A DNA stretch of 64,000 nt from contig JAPXFQ010000934.1 in NCBI GenBank assembly GCA_028564705.1, positions 434,001 through 498,000 of the forward strand. Reading direction: 5' to 3'. Source of the DNA: Apricaphanius iberus. Taxonomy: Eukaryota; Chordata; Actinopteri; Cyprinodontiformes; Aphaniidae. The position numbers and the translations under genes were made by a program. Positions within the stretch are counted from its first letter, which is position 1. Every line of letters starts with the position of its first letter. Below are positions 22,536 to 34,169 of the stretch, one piece after another. Below the pieces are notes generated by a model that was not told where the DNA came from, made no database searches, and worked only from the letters and a program-made list of their open reading frames with translations.

Positions 22536-24110
22536 GGTTTAGATTTAGCTAATATTTGTGATAATTCCGGTTCTTGCCTCAGGTTCTTGTTCTTAGCTGA
22601 CAGGAGTGAAGCCAGGCAAGTTTTTCTGCTGCTGTAGCACATCTTCTTCAAGGTTCACTTTGCTTTCCTGTCAGAGATTCTGCACTTTTTGGGCAATGAG
22701 ACGCTGATTTTGTTAACAGGCACATAATCAAGTGTCCCTGTTTACGTGTCAGTACACATGAACCAGAACCAGAACCATAGCCTTTTATCTGGAGACACTG
22801 CTGTTACTGATCACCTTATGCTGCTGTGTTGATTTCTAATCAAACAAAACAATTTAACATCAGTGCATCAGGGCAAAATCAACATCTATCACCCCCAATC
22901 AAAGTTGATTTCTAATCTTTCAGCTGTCTGACAACAGAACCGTCATCATGGACAAATAAGATCTCAGCTGTGACTCTGTTGTTCTGATGAGGGAGAGATT
23001 ATTTTCTCTTGCTTCTCTGATAAATCTCGTTATGTTTGTTCTCTAACCTTTGGCTCTGGTTCCGCTTTTACACCTTTCATGCATTTAACTCAGATGATGT
23101 GAGCAGCTACTAAAATTGGTCTCCATAGAGAAGTCATGGAGACGAGTCATGGGGATGTAAGCTGACCTGGACCTGGGAGGTAAAGAACCGTTGTCCTGTG
23201 GATCTAGTATACTTTGTCAGAATAGCATACCTTAATAGATATCTTATTCTGTCTTCAGCATATATGATGATGTCCCAGGAGAAAATCAATGTCAGCTAAT
23301 ACTTTACTTCCTGTTTGTCTTCCCAGTAGGCCATCTGTCAGTCTCAGAGAGTCTTACCTGAAAGCCGAGGCCAAGAAGAAGTCGGCCATCATCTTGCTGA
23401 TTTAATTGTTTAATCTTTCTTGGATTGGGTCTGAGATCTGGGTCCAGACTGCACTTAATGTACGGAAGTTTCAGATCAATATCTCTACGTTACTATCTTA
23501 GAATGAGATGAACACCCTCTATAGTAGCATTTTGTAAATATTTTTTTTTTGATGATACAGAACATTAATATAGGTCTAGCAGGTCAGTGGAAACCGCTTA
23601 GCTGAAGTCAGGTTTTGTGGTTTGAATAGATTGTATGTCATTAAGGTAACCTGGATGTTTTGGAAGAGTTGAAGTGAAGCTAACTGGGTGGTTCCAACCA
23701 CCACCATCTTGGTTGCGTCAGGCAAAGAGGTGGCGCTGAGAGTGAGGTTATAAGGGTGGGGACAGATGACTGACGCTTTGAGCTGATGTACCTACAAACT
23801 AACTGAGCTAAGTCTGAGTTAACTGAGGCTAATAGATCTTAGCGGGCACTTCTAACAAGAAACCATGGTTGAGTGACTTTGCCTTCTAGGCAGATTTGAT
23901 AATCCTGAGACTGTGGTCTTCCCTGGAGCAAGCAGGGGTTGGCAGGCTATCTGCTAGCCACTAGTGCTAGCGCTGATGGCTCACCTGAGACCTGTCACTC
24001 AAAAGGACACGACTACGTTGGTATTTGTTCCCCCATCAAGATGTGTTTCGGCTCCACCTACACAACAATTTTATCTGTTTTTGGGCAAAATCTCGCCTTT
24101 GTCGTTTCTG
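22536..24110. other. No gene or named repeat seen
   Basis: Mixed-composition DNA. A short motif-free frame lies at 23,939-24,127. No terminal repeats could be delimited. Confidence 0.4.
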
Positions 24111-24114
24111 ATTG

Positions 24115-24285
24115 GCTGACGGGTTGATTTCTTACTAATCCTTACATTCCAGAACAGTTGCCTAACCTATTGGAGGAGAATTACCTAATCATAACTTTAC
24201 TATTTTCCTAATCCTACTATTCAGGAACCAGTGCTTAAACCTAACGTTATCCATTTGTTTTAACATTTACCAGCAGCAGCTGCCT
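24115..24285 (+). repeat. Dispersed repeat family D, copy 1 (partial)
   Basis: Matches 37,500-37,670 in the same orientation and 47,140-47,260 in reverse. Shared words are TAACTTTACTATTT-CCT, AGTGCTTAAACCTAA, ATCCATTTGTTTTAACATTTA. It stops short of the 3' part seen in the other two copies. Confidence 0.55.
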
Positions 24286-24365
24286 CAGGTGTGGGTGGAG
24301 CCAGAACACATCTCGATGGGGGGGGGACACATACCGACACAACAGACGCAATGGAAACTTGTCCT

Positions 24366-24873
24366 GCATCCGAATCCTTAGTATGTACTACATGCTACGT
24401 AGTAGCTTCTACTCGCCCGTTGATGCAGTAAATACTGCGTAGCAACAAGCGAGTAGTAGGTATGAAATCTGACGTACTGCTCCACCATTTTACCGGGATG
24501 TTTACGTTACGTTACGTCATCTGTGGTCCCATTAAACATTAACTTATCAACTTAAATGTTTAATCGTTTGTCAAAAAACAATTAAACTAATCAGTAACAT
24601 CGTTACACTTTTACTTTTATATGCCGAAATTGTGGCGGTGTCAATGGCTGACAGTTCCTCGGTAGCTGAGGTCACTCTTCTTCTATGATTTTGATGCTTC
24701 TGCTGCATTGTGGGATAGCGTAGCGTCCAACGGCTGCTTACTGTGACGGTAGTACACACCCAGGAACTTTATACGTACTGATTTGACCCATACTGGAGAT
24801 TCGGATCTAATATCGCTCACATACTGCTTTTTGGCTACTACGTAGTAGGCGTAGTACGGGTATTCGGATTCTG
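24366..24873. mobile_element. MITE with long imperfect TIRs
   Basis: The left arm GCATCCGAATCC...GTACTACATGCTACGTAGTAG (24,366-24,412) pairs with the right arm, whose reverse complement reads CAGAATCCGAATACCCGTACTACGCC followed by TACTACGTAGTAGCC (24,826-24,873, described in part). About 45 bp of imperfect TIR enclose ~400 bp with no transposase. A (GTTAC)3 run at 24,503-24,517 lies inside. The superfamily is likely PIF/Harbinger by resemblance to common fish MITEs, but the target duplication is not clear. Confidence 0.65.
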
Positions 24874-24879
24874 GGTTGC

Positions 24880-25293
24880 TCTCTTCTGGACCCGTCCCTT
24901 AGAGGATGAGGGGGGAACCTCAATTTTTTTACACTTCATGGTTGGACGGCAGAGTTTGCCCCTTGTCCAGGATGCTGTATCATCAGAGAGTAAACAGCCT
25001 TAAAAAGCCAGCACCACTCTGCACAGGTTTGTCACCTCCCTGTTTCTGCAGCCATGTCCCTGCTGGCCAGAACTAAACGTATGCATTGTCTCTGAGTACC
25101 GGACCAGCTGAGCAAACTAATCGATTATAATCAGGTAACCAATCAGGGCACAGGTAGACCAATTAGGGAGTAGCAGGGATCCTGGGAGTTTCAATTAGAG
25201 GACCTGATTTGGCTCTAATTTAGACCAGCTGCTTCCGAGCACTCCGGGTGACGGCTAGTGTTCCCTATTGCTAGGACGCTGGTGTCTGCGCCT

Positions 25294-25325
<32 letters not shown>

Positions 25326-25470
25326 AAAAGGGATAATAATCCAAACAGTTTGCTCAGTGTAACCATGCAGAACCACCCTAAACTCATGAACAAAGTGACT
25401 TTCTAGCAGCTTCACCTCTCTATTCTTTATTTATTCATTTTCACATCCCTTCATCTGCCCGGCCCTCAGT
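24880..25470. other. No gene seen; one microsatellite
   Basis: Contains the (AC)15 tract at 25,295-25,324 and otherwise unrecognised sequence. Confidence 0.45.
25295..25324. repeat. (AC)15 microsatellite
   Basis: Uninterrupted AC dinucleotides. Confidence 0.97.
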
Positions 25471-25474
25471 CCTG

Positions 25475-26215
25475 CAATGCAAAAATCAGCCTCTTTAATA
25501 CTAGAGAAATACACCGGTTTTTAGTAAATATTTATCAGAAACAACTGAAATTATCTGCCAGTGCATGAGGGATTTTTTTCTTACTAAGATCTCTTGAAAT
25601 AAGAATAATTTCTAGATCTAAATACAGCCGAAAATGAGTGTTTAACCCTTATTCTAAGCAATACATAGAGACAATAGATCTTAAAATAAGCCTTAAACCT
25701 ATAATTCTAAGCAACAAATGAGGAAATTAAATCTGAAAATGAGCATAAAACACTTATTGTATGAAACAAAGAAAAAGCTTTTACATTCAATCGTTTTCGA
25801 GATATTTCTTCTTAAATTAAGCAAATAAATTCTAAAACTAGAAATACTACTTAATTATATGCCATATTAACCAGTCAATTTCAGAAACAATGTCTACGTT
25901 ATGACAAAATATAACCTTGAAAATGTCATTGCCCTAGAAACTTTAAATAAATATAATGAAGAAAAGAAGTGAATGTTAATTATTTTGAGAAATATTTTAG
26001 TTTTTACTCCATCTGAAAACTGTTGCTTCAAAAATTAAAAATAGTTAACTTTTGGATATAGAAACTAAATACAAAAAGTTATATTTACTTAAAACAAGTC
26101 TGATCATCTAAAACATAGCTGGAAACTAGCCTGTAATGCCCAAAACAAGATGTAGAAGACCATTTGGCTAGATTTAAGACAGTAAATCTTGTTAAGCCAC
26201 AAGGAATTTGCAGTC
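25475..26215 (+). mobile_element. Element family F, copy 1 (CACTG-type ends)
   Basis: Starts CAATGCAAAAATC and ends AATTTGCAGTC; the second copy (29,391-30,059) starts CACTGCAAAAACC and ends AATTTGCAATG. Both share, in order, TTTTTTTCTTACTAAGAT-TCTTGA, ATAAGAATAATTTCTAGA, TACTTAAAACAAG/TACTTGAAACAAG, ATCATCTAAAACAT and AAACAAGATGT. The interior is AT-rich with no ORF. CTG flanks both sides, compatible with a 3-bp target duplication as in CACTA/EnSpm-type elements, though three bases are weak evidence. Confidence 0.65.
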
Positions 26216-28960
26216 CTGTAGTTTTCTGCAGAGGTCAGAAGGTGAAAAGATGCAGTGTAGCACAGACTGACAGCAGGAATATCCGTAGCAGCGTCCTTGC
26301 TGTGAGCAGATAAGAACCACTTGTCAGAAAAGCAGATTTATCAGCAGGTTGGTGCAGAACTATGAGATGATGTCACGATTTAAAGCTGAAACCGGAGTCT
26401 GCAGAGCGACTACACGTTACTACAAGCAGCACTGACTCAACCTCACCACAAAAATCCTCTTTATCCGCACTCACTAATGGAGTTTAGATGTTGGGAGCTG
26501 TAATGTTTCCCAGTATAAAAGGCTGGCCCGGAGCCACTTTAAATCTCCTTGACTTTATTATGCTTAATGCTTTTGGCCTTTCTGTATGTCGAGTGCTGTC
26601 GATAACTCCCTATTGAATCCCCACCGGTCGCTGGTATCCAGGAACTTTGCAGGCTTCAGGTATGGCCGGCTAAATTTGGGAACTGCTGGGAGCTCTTTGG
26701 CGCCTTAACCAAGATAATCAGCTCGTCTGGATAACCGCTGTCGGTTAATTTTAGACAGCCGCTCTATCGTGCTGCAGCTCCCCCCTCTCCTCAGCAAGAC
26801 TGCAGGCATCTGGAGCTGTGTTTGCCCTGCTTGTGGGAATATTCAGGGCTGTTGGTTGGTGCTACAGATCCTTTAACTCAGCACCTCTGAGTGTGGCTCA
26901 GATTTGTTCACATGGCAGATAGTTTGGAGTTAAAACTCTTCCTGTTTGTCTCAGCAGCTCCATTTCGTTTGCAGATATCCTTCCATTCCTGTAACCAGGA
27001 AAGTTTTCCAGCTAACATTCCCATTCCTTTTCCCAGCCGTCAAAGTCATTCTGTCATCAACCAATGAGGAGTTCCTGATGTAATTATCACTCATTATTCC
27101 TGCAAACATGTCTAGAAATGTCCCACAGAACTGAGATCAAGGATGTAATACTCTTAAGATTTTCGTTCTTCTTAACTTTTGTTTTGGTTCGACTCTATAT
27201 TTTTAAGTATTTTTTTACTATTGGTTTGTTTAGTTTTAAATTTTTTAATTGCTTAGTTTCAGTTTAGTTTTTAATAGTTTAAGTTATAGTTTTATTTGTC
27301 TTTTGTTAAACAAGTTACACATTAAGGGCAAGTCTGAAAATAATACATGTTTAACCAAATCTATGAAAAAGATTAGTTTTTTTTTCATGTTTTGACTTGT
27401 TGTAGATGAACAACCATGCAGTTTAAAACATATGTGGCTTATATGTAACTTTCATAAATTCAGTAAAAACAATAACAGCACCTATACGTTAAAAAAGCCT
27501 AACGATAAATGCATGTGACTGTAATAATAAGCATGAGGTAACTGAAAGCTACTTGGTTTGGATCAGGACCATAATCCGTTTCTTTGTTTAAAATAAAAGC
27601 AGATCTGAAATAGGTGGGACATAATGTGAACTTTAATCATATGAAATGTGATAAAATACTTATTGGATTTGGGGATTTGTATGATCACTGCTGTATCCAG
27701 GCCAGGATCAGGCGTGTTGTTTCTTCAGCATTCTCCCTCCTCCTGGTGGATCTACCTGCTGCTGCTGGGTGGTTGTTCTTGATGCAGAGATCATGGCTGC
27801 TCCCTGAAGCTCCTCAACATTCCTCCAAGCGTTTCATGGTTTGACTCTGCTCTGCAGGAACTACAGGTCTGTGTGGAGTCATGTGTTCTGGGTTCCTTAC
27901 ATCACGGTCAGATTCAGTTTTAGGGGCTCAAACAGACACAAACCAACTGAGGCTTTTCTCTGGTTTCAGAGGTAGATTTGGAAACTTTCTGGGTTCCTTG
28001 CTGGGCTGCAGGACTTCCCAATACACTGATGTTTCACCTGTTAACCGCTGCATCGTGTTTCTCCCATCTGCTTTTACAAACACACAGACTGCTTTATGTG
28101 GTGCTCCTGCTCACAGCTGATAACCTGGTGGCTGATTGTTCTGCAGGCCTTCTCAACGTCCCGTCGACGCCTCATTGAAAACGCGACGGCCGAACACGAA
28201 CGTGACCGCTGTGACCTTTGCGTTCAGAGAGGCCTCTCATTCAGCCGTTAGTTTGTCTCTGCGCTCGTTGTGCTGCAGCAAGTGTGGGTGTTTTCTTAAA
28301 CTCACAAGCTTTTATTAAAATCAGCCGGCCTTGTTTCCACAGCGATCCGTGGGCAGAGCAAGGCACCATCACCGTCGGTGTCAGAGGTTTGATTCTCCCA
28401 GGAGGAGAAGGAACGATTAGCATTTGTTCTGCTTCTTTCAGGCTTCATGGCATTAAAAATCATCTCCATTCGCTACGATGTGTGATAAATCTCTCGTCTT
28501 TTGCCGCCCCTGATAGTTTTACATATTCAGCATCCTGAAAATAACAGGTTCACAGCTGAGGGTTTGTCTCTGTTTCATTCTTTAACACCGACAGCGGAGG
28601 ATTCATGCTGCAATCTGTGGTTAAAGTTAAAACAAACCGCTCATCTGTTCAGTTTCCACACACTGATCCAAAGTTTACATTTAGGTGACGCCTTCGCTCC
28701 AACGTCACATATGTCTCCCATCGTTTCTCCCCCCGAGTCGGTCGATTTGGGCCAAACATCACCTGAGTTTGCAGCTGAGCCAGCCAGCGGAGAAGCAACA
28801 TTTAAACGGTCCTCTCTCTGAAAATTATTTAATGTCAGCTGTTATCTCATCACTAATGCTCAGCAATAAACAAACTAATTTATTTAATCTTTGGAAAAGT
28901 ATGCTTTACAATAAATTTCCCTCTAAACTGTACAGAAAACGGCCAGCCACAATAGATTTA
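26216..28960. other. Apparently non-repetitive stretch
   Basis: I found no terminal repeats, transposase or reverse-transcriptase motifs and no match elsewhere in the window. 27,180-27,320 is T/A-rich. Open frames around 27,614-28,820 overlap in several phases and show no domain or exon-like splice pattern I can support. Confidence 0.45.
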
Positions 28961-29390
28961 AAGGGGAAGTTTAGGTATTTTCAACCTGGGCCTTATTTAA
29001 CCCTTAAAGCCCGCTAGTCTCCATTTTTGAGGGCAAACCTCCTAGAGAACCATTTAACTTTCAATTATTTGTTATTACAGACACCAACATTTGGTCTAAA
29101 GTTAATAAGAGTAAAAAGTATTTTTGATGTTTATTTGCTTCTTTAATGTGAAAACAAGCTGTTAATGGAATTTTTTTAGACGGAATTCATTTTCATATTT
29201 CACATTTTCTGTCTTTCAACCTCAAGTAATCATGCCTTCTATGATTATCTTGAGAATTTTCACATTCACAGTATCAACATAGACCATCCTATTATATGAG
29301 AACAATTTAAACATTTTAGATCTTTTAAGAGCTGTAGAAAGTCTGTCAGAGTGGAAAAAGGAGCATGCAGGCTGGATGAGTGAATGTTCA

Positions 29391-30059
29391 CACTGCAAAA
29401 ACCCACCTCCCTAATAGTAGATATACTTGTCTTTAGCCAAAATGTACAAGAAACAAGTGAAATGATCTGTCCATTTAGTAAGTAACTTTTTCTTACTAAG
29501 ATGTCTTGATATAAGAATAATTTCTAGACCTTAATAAAGCTAAAAATAAGTGAATGTTTCTTATTTTGTGATAGTTTTTTGTTTTAAATGGCAAATCTGA
29601 AAAACATTTTTGCTTAAAATAAGTGTAAAATAGTTAAATTTTAAATCAAATCAAAAAATACTTTATGTATCCCACGAGGGGAAATATATATTATCTTAGG
29701 TAAGGTCAGGATGTTCATTGCTCCAAGGATGGTTCCATGGTAATACAGGACGTAGGAATCCTGATATCAGTTCATTTGACCTAACCTAATATTAGACAGT
29801 GTCACACAATCAGACTATCACTATATCATGAAGAAATAGCACACAGTTCTCTCAGTATGTAAGAATGTATACACAGAACAATATACATTTTTCCCATAGC
29901 ACAGACTAAATAAGAAAAAAGTAACCTTTACTTGAAACAAGCCTAATCATCTAAAACATGAAACTGGAAGCTAGCTTGTAATGCTCAAAACAAGATGTTG
30001 ATTACATTTTGGTTAGATTTAAGACAATAAATCTTGCCAAGCTACAAGAATTTGCAATG
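29391..30059 (+). mobile_element. Element family F, copy 2, split by a LINE tail
   Basis: Same family and orientation as 25,475-26,215. The left homologous part ends near 29,640 and the right part resumes near 29,910. The sequence between them is a LINE tail in minus orientation. Confidence 0.65.
29640..29910 (-). mobile_element. LINE 3' tail nested in family F
   Basis: Read on the minus strand, the end is ATTTCCCCTCGTGGGATACA followed by TAAAGTATTTTTTGATTTGA, a recognisable teleost LINE terminus with a TTTGA-type repeat. About 220 bp of 3' UTR-like sequence precede it. Copy 1 of family F lacks this block, which supports insertion. Confidence 0.55.
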
Positions 30060-30944
30060 CAGAGCAAAGACAATTGATCCAGATGTTCTGAAAATCTTGT
30101 GTGAAACATCAGTAACAACATCCTACAGATGATTCTCCGTCCCTGAGGTTGGCAACATCTGGAATAAATCAGCAGATCTGAAGTTAGACTCATTTCAACC
30201 TGGACCCTGGTTCATGGTGGGAAACAGTTTTTTTTTTTACTGCAGAAAAATACACCCCTTCCAAAAAAAAAAAAAAATAGAATATTATTAAAAAGTTCAT
30301 GTTTTTGTTAAGATTTCCTAGGTTATAGATTCTGGGTTCACAGCTTAAGTGATTTCAAGTATTAAGTTGTTATTTGTGCATAATTTGAGCTTCTAACTCA
30401 TAAAACCCACGAAAACAGGAATTAAAAAAATTTGAATACTGTCAAGAAATCAGCCCAAATTTCCCAGGCAGGGGTGCCGCCAGAAATTCTGGGCCCTATG
30501 GAAACAAAAATTTCTGGGCCCCCTACATTTTTTACAGATAAAATGTAACCCAATAAACATGCCCTGTATACTTTAAAAAAGATACTTAGCACATTGCATA
30601 GTTAAAATGTCTGATGAGTAAAAGCCTACAAAAACAAGAAAAAGCTATGGAAATATGTACTTGTTTACATAAAAGGAGAATATTTATTATCTCAATTGCA
30701 ATTGCAAACACAACAGAACATAATGTACACATATTGACATATACTTTACGTGAACAAGCTTTAACTGGGTCCAACTGCTCAATCAGGAAACATCAGCTAC
30801 AACTAACCCATAATTAAATCAGTCCAAGACTAAAACTAGGCCAAAAGGGCTCAAAATCAAGACACACCAGGAGTAATGCCAGGCCTAAACCAGTCCAGGA
30901 CTAAACAAGTACTGAACCAGACATAAACTGTTTGTTATCCAGGT

Positions 30945-31180
30945 ATAACAAGTTATGTTCAACATCACTTTATAATGGCCCAGCGGCGTGCCTTTCTGCT
31001 GGCAAAATCATGTATCAAATCATCAAAGTTCAGCTTTCTTGCCAGTTTGCTTTCAATGGACAGTATGGCAAGGTGACAAAGTCTGTCCTGCAACATAGCA
31101 GACCTAAGATAATTTTTAATCAGTTTGATTAAAGCTTACTGAATGCTCTCTCGCCACCTGCATTGTTGAATAATATGAAA
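30945..31180 (-). pseudogene. hAT transposase C-terminal (dimerisation) remnant
   Basis: The minus strand gives NNAGGERAFSKL and, after a one-base frame change, LIKNYLRSAMLQDRLCHLAI, then SIESKLARKLNFDDLIHDFA and a stop soon after KARRWAIIK. These are the hallmark residues of the hAT C-terminal dimerisation domain (ERxFSxLxxIKxxLRSxMxxxRL). The frameshift shows it is dead. Confidence 0.65.
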
Positions 31181-31555
31181 TAGATAACTATACAACACAA
31201 GAAAAAAATTAGACAATCCAAAACTGTATTTTTTTTGTATAGTTTTCTTAATATAAAATATTAAATATGTATTCTTTAATCTAATTATAGCCAATGGTTA
31301 CCACAGACACATTTTTATTCCACTTTATATTATTTTTTCAAGGGGCATTTTATTCATATTAAGAACGTCAAGTTTGACAGCATGGATCGTAGCAGCAGCA
31401 CTGTCACTTCACAGAACACACGGCAAACTGATTTTGTAATTTTTGAAGCGTGTAGATTACTTTTTGTTTAGTAAAGTTATCATCATGTGGAGAACACAGT
31501 AGATAAGACGTGCTTAGAGCTTTCAATCTTCGTGAAGTTTTGCGCTCAGGCTCAC

Positions 31556-31630
31556 CTTGTTTGGCTGAGACGGGGACGGGGGCCGCGGGGGAAGGAAGAC
31601 GTGGGTGTGCAGCGGCCGCTGAATCTGTGT
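31556..31630 (-). pseudogene. hAT transposase probable second exon
   Basis: The minus strand has an acceptor TCTCGTAG| just before 31,630 and a donor CAAG|GTGAGC after 31,556. Joined in phase to the first exon, this stretch reads as Ala/Pro/Ser-rich low-complexity sequence (TDSAAAAHPRLPSPAAP), as commonly follows the FFKK block in this family. The GC content is far above the flanking DNA. The exon call is inference from splice signals and phase. Confidence 0.4.
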
Positions 31631-31791
31631 CTACGAGACATGATAACCCGGAGACAGCAGAGATGTTATTATTGTTGGATGTAAATCATAATTCAGTAAT
31701 TATTTTACTAAGCTAGCTAGATAAAAGCAGGTCATGTAGCAACAAAAATAAGTAAGTGAAAGTTTTGGAATACAGGAATAGGGCAAGCTAC

Positions 31792-31897
31792 CTTTCTTTT
31801 TGAAAAACTGTGTGACATACTGTCGACTTCGGCGTTCTCGGTCTTCTCTTTCCTTCTTTTCTTTCCGTTTTTGATGCCCTGACTTTTGATGTGACAT
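31792..31897 (-). pseudogene. hAT transposase first exon (N-terminal)
   Basis: From the ATG at 31,897 the frame reads MSHQKSGHQKRKEKKERED and continues to TQFFKKK. This Lys/Glu/Arg-rich start is typical of the hAT transposases found in vertebrates as ZMYM1-like or TTF-type proteins. The frame is followed directly by a GT at 31,791-31,790 (AAAG|GTAGCT), a good splice donor, and a phase-compatible second exon lies downstream. The protein function would be transposase; this copy cannot make it because the middle is missing. Confidence 0.6.
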
Positions 31898-32224
31898 GCC
31901 TGCGTGTGTCACTATCTGCACTGCATCATAACAAATGCAATAAGCAAGAGACGTTACGCTAGTGAGTGTAGCTCGGACAGCGCAGGTGGAATGAACCATT
32001 GTGAGGGGGGTGTGACTTAAACAGTAAATACATTATTTGTTTGTTAAATATTAAATCTATGGTCAAAACGGACAAAATACACATTAAGTGTATGAGGGGC
32101 CCTAGCACATTTAACATATGTATAAAAAAGAGAAAAGAAATAAGAAAAGAAAAAGAGGGTCTGCTCTTCTGGGCCCTTCATCAGCCTGGGCCCTTAGAAT
32201 CGTCCTAACCTTCCACCCCTTTAC

Positions 32225-33330
32225 GGCGCCAATGTTCCCAGGTGTCATTAAATTGCTTCTCTTTGGTTCAATACTCTGAGTCAGGTTCAATATTTGGGAA
32301 GACTGTAGACTTGACAACTGTAGACCATCACTGATACCCTCCATACGTTGGGTAAGACACAAAACATCATAGCTAAGGAGGATGGCTGTTCACAGAGTGC
32401 TGTGGAAAGACAAAATGTGGCAGTAGAAGAGATGACTATGGGCTTCAGTGGATTACCAAACAGGGAAGATTCAATAATCTTCTCAAGAAGCACCAAAAAC
32501 CTGCTTTGATTTTATAAAGGTTGTATCGTCCCTAGAACCAGAACCAAACATGGAGAAGCAGCTTTCAGTTTCTATGCTCCTCATCTCTGGAACAAACTAC
32601 CAGGAGAATGAAAAGCTGCAGAGACACTGAACTCTTTTAAGTCTAAAATTAAAACGTATCTATTTAAACTTGCTTATGAGTAACTGCTTTTTTTTATTTT
32701 TATTTTTTTTTTATTGTAAACATTTGATCTTTATATTATTTTATTGTTGTCGTTTTAATTTCTATATTTTATTCTATCTTTTAGCTTTATTTTTAAGTGA
32801 TTGTGTATTAATTACGTGGATTTGTTCCTTACAATATCTTTTCTTACTGATTGATTACTGTTAAACTTATATGCTTTGTAATCATGTGGTTTCATTATCA
32901 CTGAATCATGTAAAGCACCTTGAATTACCTTGTGTTGAAAGTGTGCTATAGAAATAAAATTGCCTTGCCTTGCCTTGCCAAGAGTAAAATGAGGGGCACC
33001 AGACCCAAAAACAAAGAAGAGCTGACAGCAAATAAATCTGGGCTTCCATGACTGCCAAGTAATGCCACAGGCTGATTGTCTCAATGGCACGGCGCAACGA
33101 AACAGAGATTAAGGCAAAGGGATTCGCAGCTGAGTACTGAAGATACTGTGGTAGGATAGTTCTACTAAAGTATTATATTTTGATTGATTTGATGTGATCC
33201 TAATTCCTTTCTATGTTTTCTGCAAAAACTTAGAAGTACATTTCTTCAAGTTTGAACCACCCCCAGAATCAACTTTTTGTTTGCTGATAAATTGTGTGAG
33301 TGAGTGTCTAATAGTGCTGTCTACAGTACA
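32225..33330 (+). pseudogene. Tc1/mariner transposase relic split by a LINE
   Basis: The 5' part (about 32,290-32,500) encodes the helix-turn-helix region: ITDTLHTLGKTQNIIAKEDG then CSQSAV, with stops in neighbouring codons. The 3' part (about 33,010-33,120) reads NKEELTANKSG, then, in another frame, CHRLIVSMARRNETEIKAKG and FAAEY with its stop, matching the C-terminus of Tc1-like transposases. The catalytic middle is absent and a LINE 3' end occupies 32,505-32,985. Confidence 0.65.
32505..32985 (+). mobile_element. LINE 3' end nested in Tc1/mariner
   Basis: Begins within a reverse-transcriptase C-terminus (GEAAFSFYAPHLWNKLP, then FKSKIKTYLF at about 32,550-32,660). A T-rich 3' UTR follows, then the terminus CATGTAAAGCACCTTGAATT with GTGCTATAGAAATAAAATTG and finally (CTTGC)n repeats at 32,960-32,980. 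The same terminus is seen reversed at 1862-1925. It is 5'-truncated. Confidence 0.7.
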
Positions 33331-33845
33331 TGTCTAGTCATTTTTTGTATTTTAGTACATTTTAGTGTAAATATTAATTTGTACCAAAAACCATTAGTAG
33401 AGAGCCCTTTTCTGTTAAAAATGATTCCCTGGCTTGAATTTGCTCAGTCTGGATTTCCGACCACAGTGTCCTGTCGCTGTGGAGTATAAAAGTGGCTTGG
33501 TCTCGGACACATCGCTGTAGCATGACGAGGTTGGTAACTTATGACCCATCGGCTCGAAACAAACCGGCTCAGGGCTGCTTGCCTCCTCCACAGATCCTCC
33601 CTCTAGCCTCTTCTCTCTGAAGGAGGTAGAGAAATATTATAGCTGTATAACTGCCCACCTCTGAAGCATTGGTCTTGCTTTCCATCTTTTTGGCTGTCTG
33701 TCCTGCTGCCGAAGCTGCAGGTAGTTATGTCAGTTCACAGCGTAGACCACACCCAGCCGTGGGCACCACCTCATTTTTAGGCTTCCTTCAAACAGAAAAT
33801 TGTGGGCGGAGTTTGACCCTTGTAAGGGGGCGAGTTACCTTTTCA
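33331..33845. other. No gene or named repeat seen
   Basis: Short motif-free frames only (33,304-33,489; 33,669-33,896). Confidence 0.4.
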
Positions 33846-33849
33846 CAGT

Positions 33850-34165
33850 CAGTGTTGGGCAAGTTACAAAAAAAAATATACATTACATCTTACTAGTTAC
33901 AGCCTCAAAAATGTAACTGAGTTACACTACTTTAAGTTACTTTTGGCATAAATATCTTAAACATGTAAGCTGATTTCTAAACTCTGGAACATATCAAATT
34001 CCGTTTTACACAAGTGAGGGGCATGTAAACTTTAATTACTAAAAATGTAACAAGCAATATACTGTATTTTTATACATTTTATAAGTAATGCGTGATATTG
34101 TTCCACTATGGAAAAAAGTGATATATTCCTGTTGTTACTTTTGTTATGCGTTACTCTCAACAATG
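33850..34165. mobile_element. MITE-like element with CAGTGTTGGG end
   Basis: Starts CAGTGTTGGGCAAGTTAC, continues with repeated GTTAC/GTAAC words (ACTAGTTAC, AAAAATGTAACTGAGTTAC), and ends TTATGCGTTACTCTCAACA. The two ends pair imperfectly through GTTGGG...CTCAAC and GTTAC words. It resembles a common teleost non-autonomous DNA element. The right end is eroded. Confidence 0.5.
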
Positions 34166-34169
34166 TTCA

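Larger units (their letters stand above)
30469..32221 (-). mobile_element. hAT transposon, internally deleted
   Basis: The left end CAGGGGTGCCGCCAGAA and right end CTTCCACCCCTT form short imperfect inverted termini, with 'TGGGCCC' words near both. The minus strand encodes the two ends of a hAT transposase (see the separate entries), while the central catalytic part is missing. The right terminal base is mutated relative to CACCCCTG, and no clean 8-bp target duplication is visible. The element abuts a Tc1/mariner copy at about 32,225. Confidence 0.65.
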
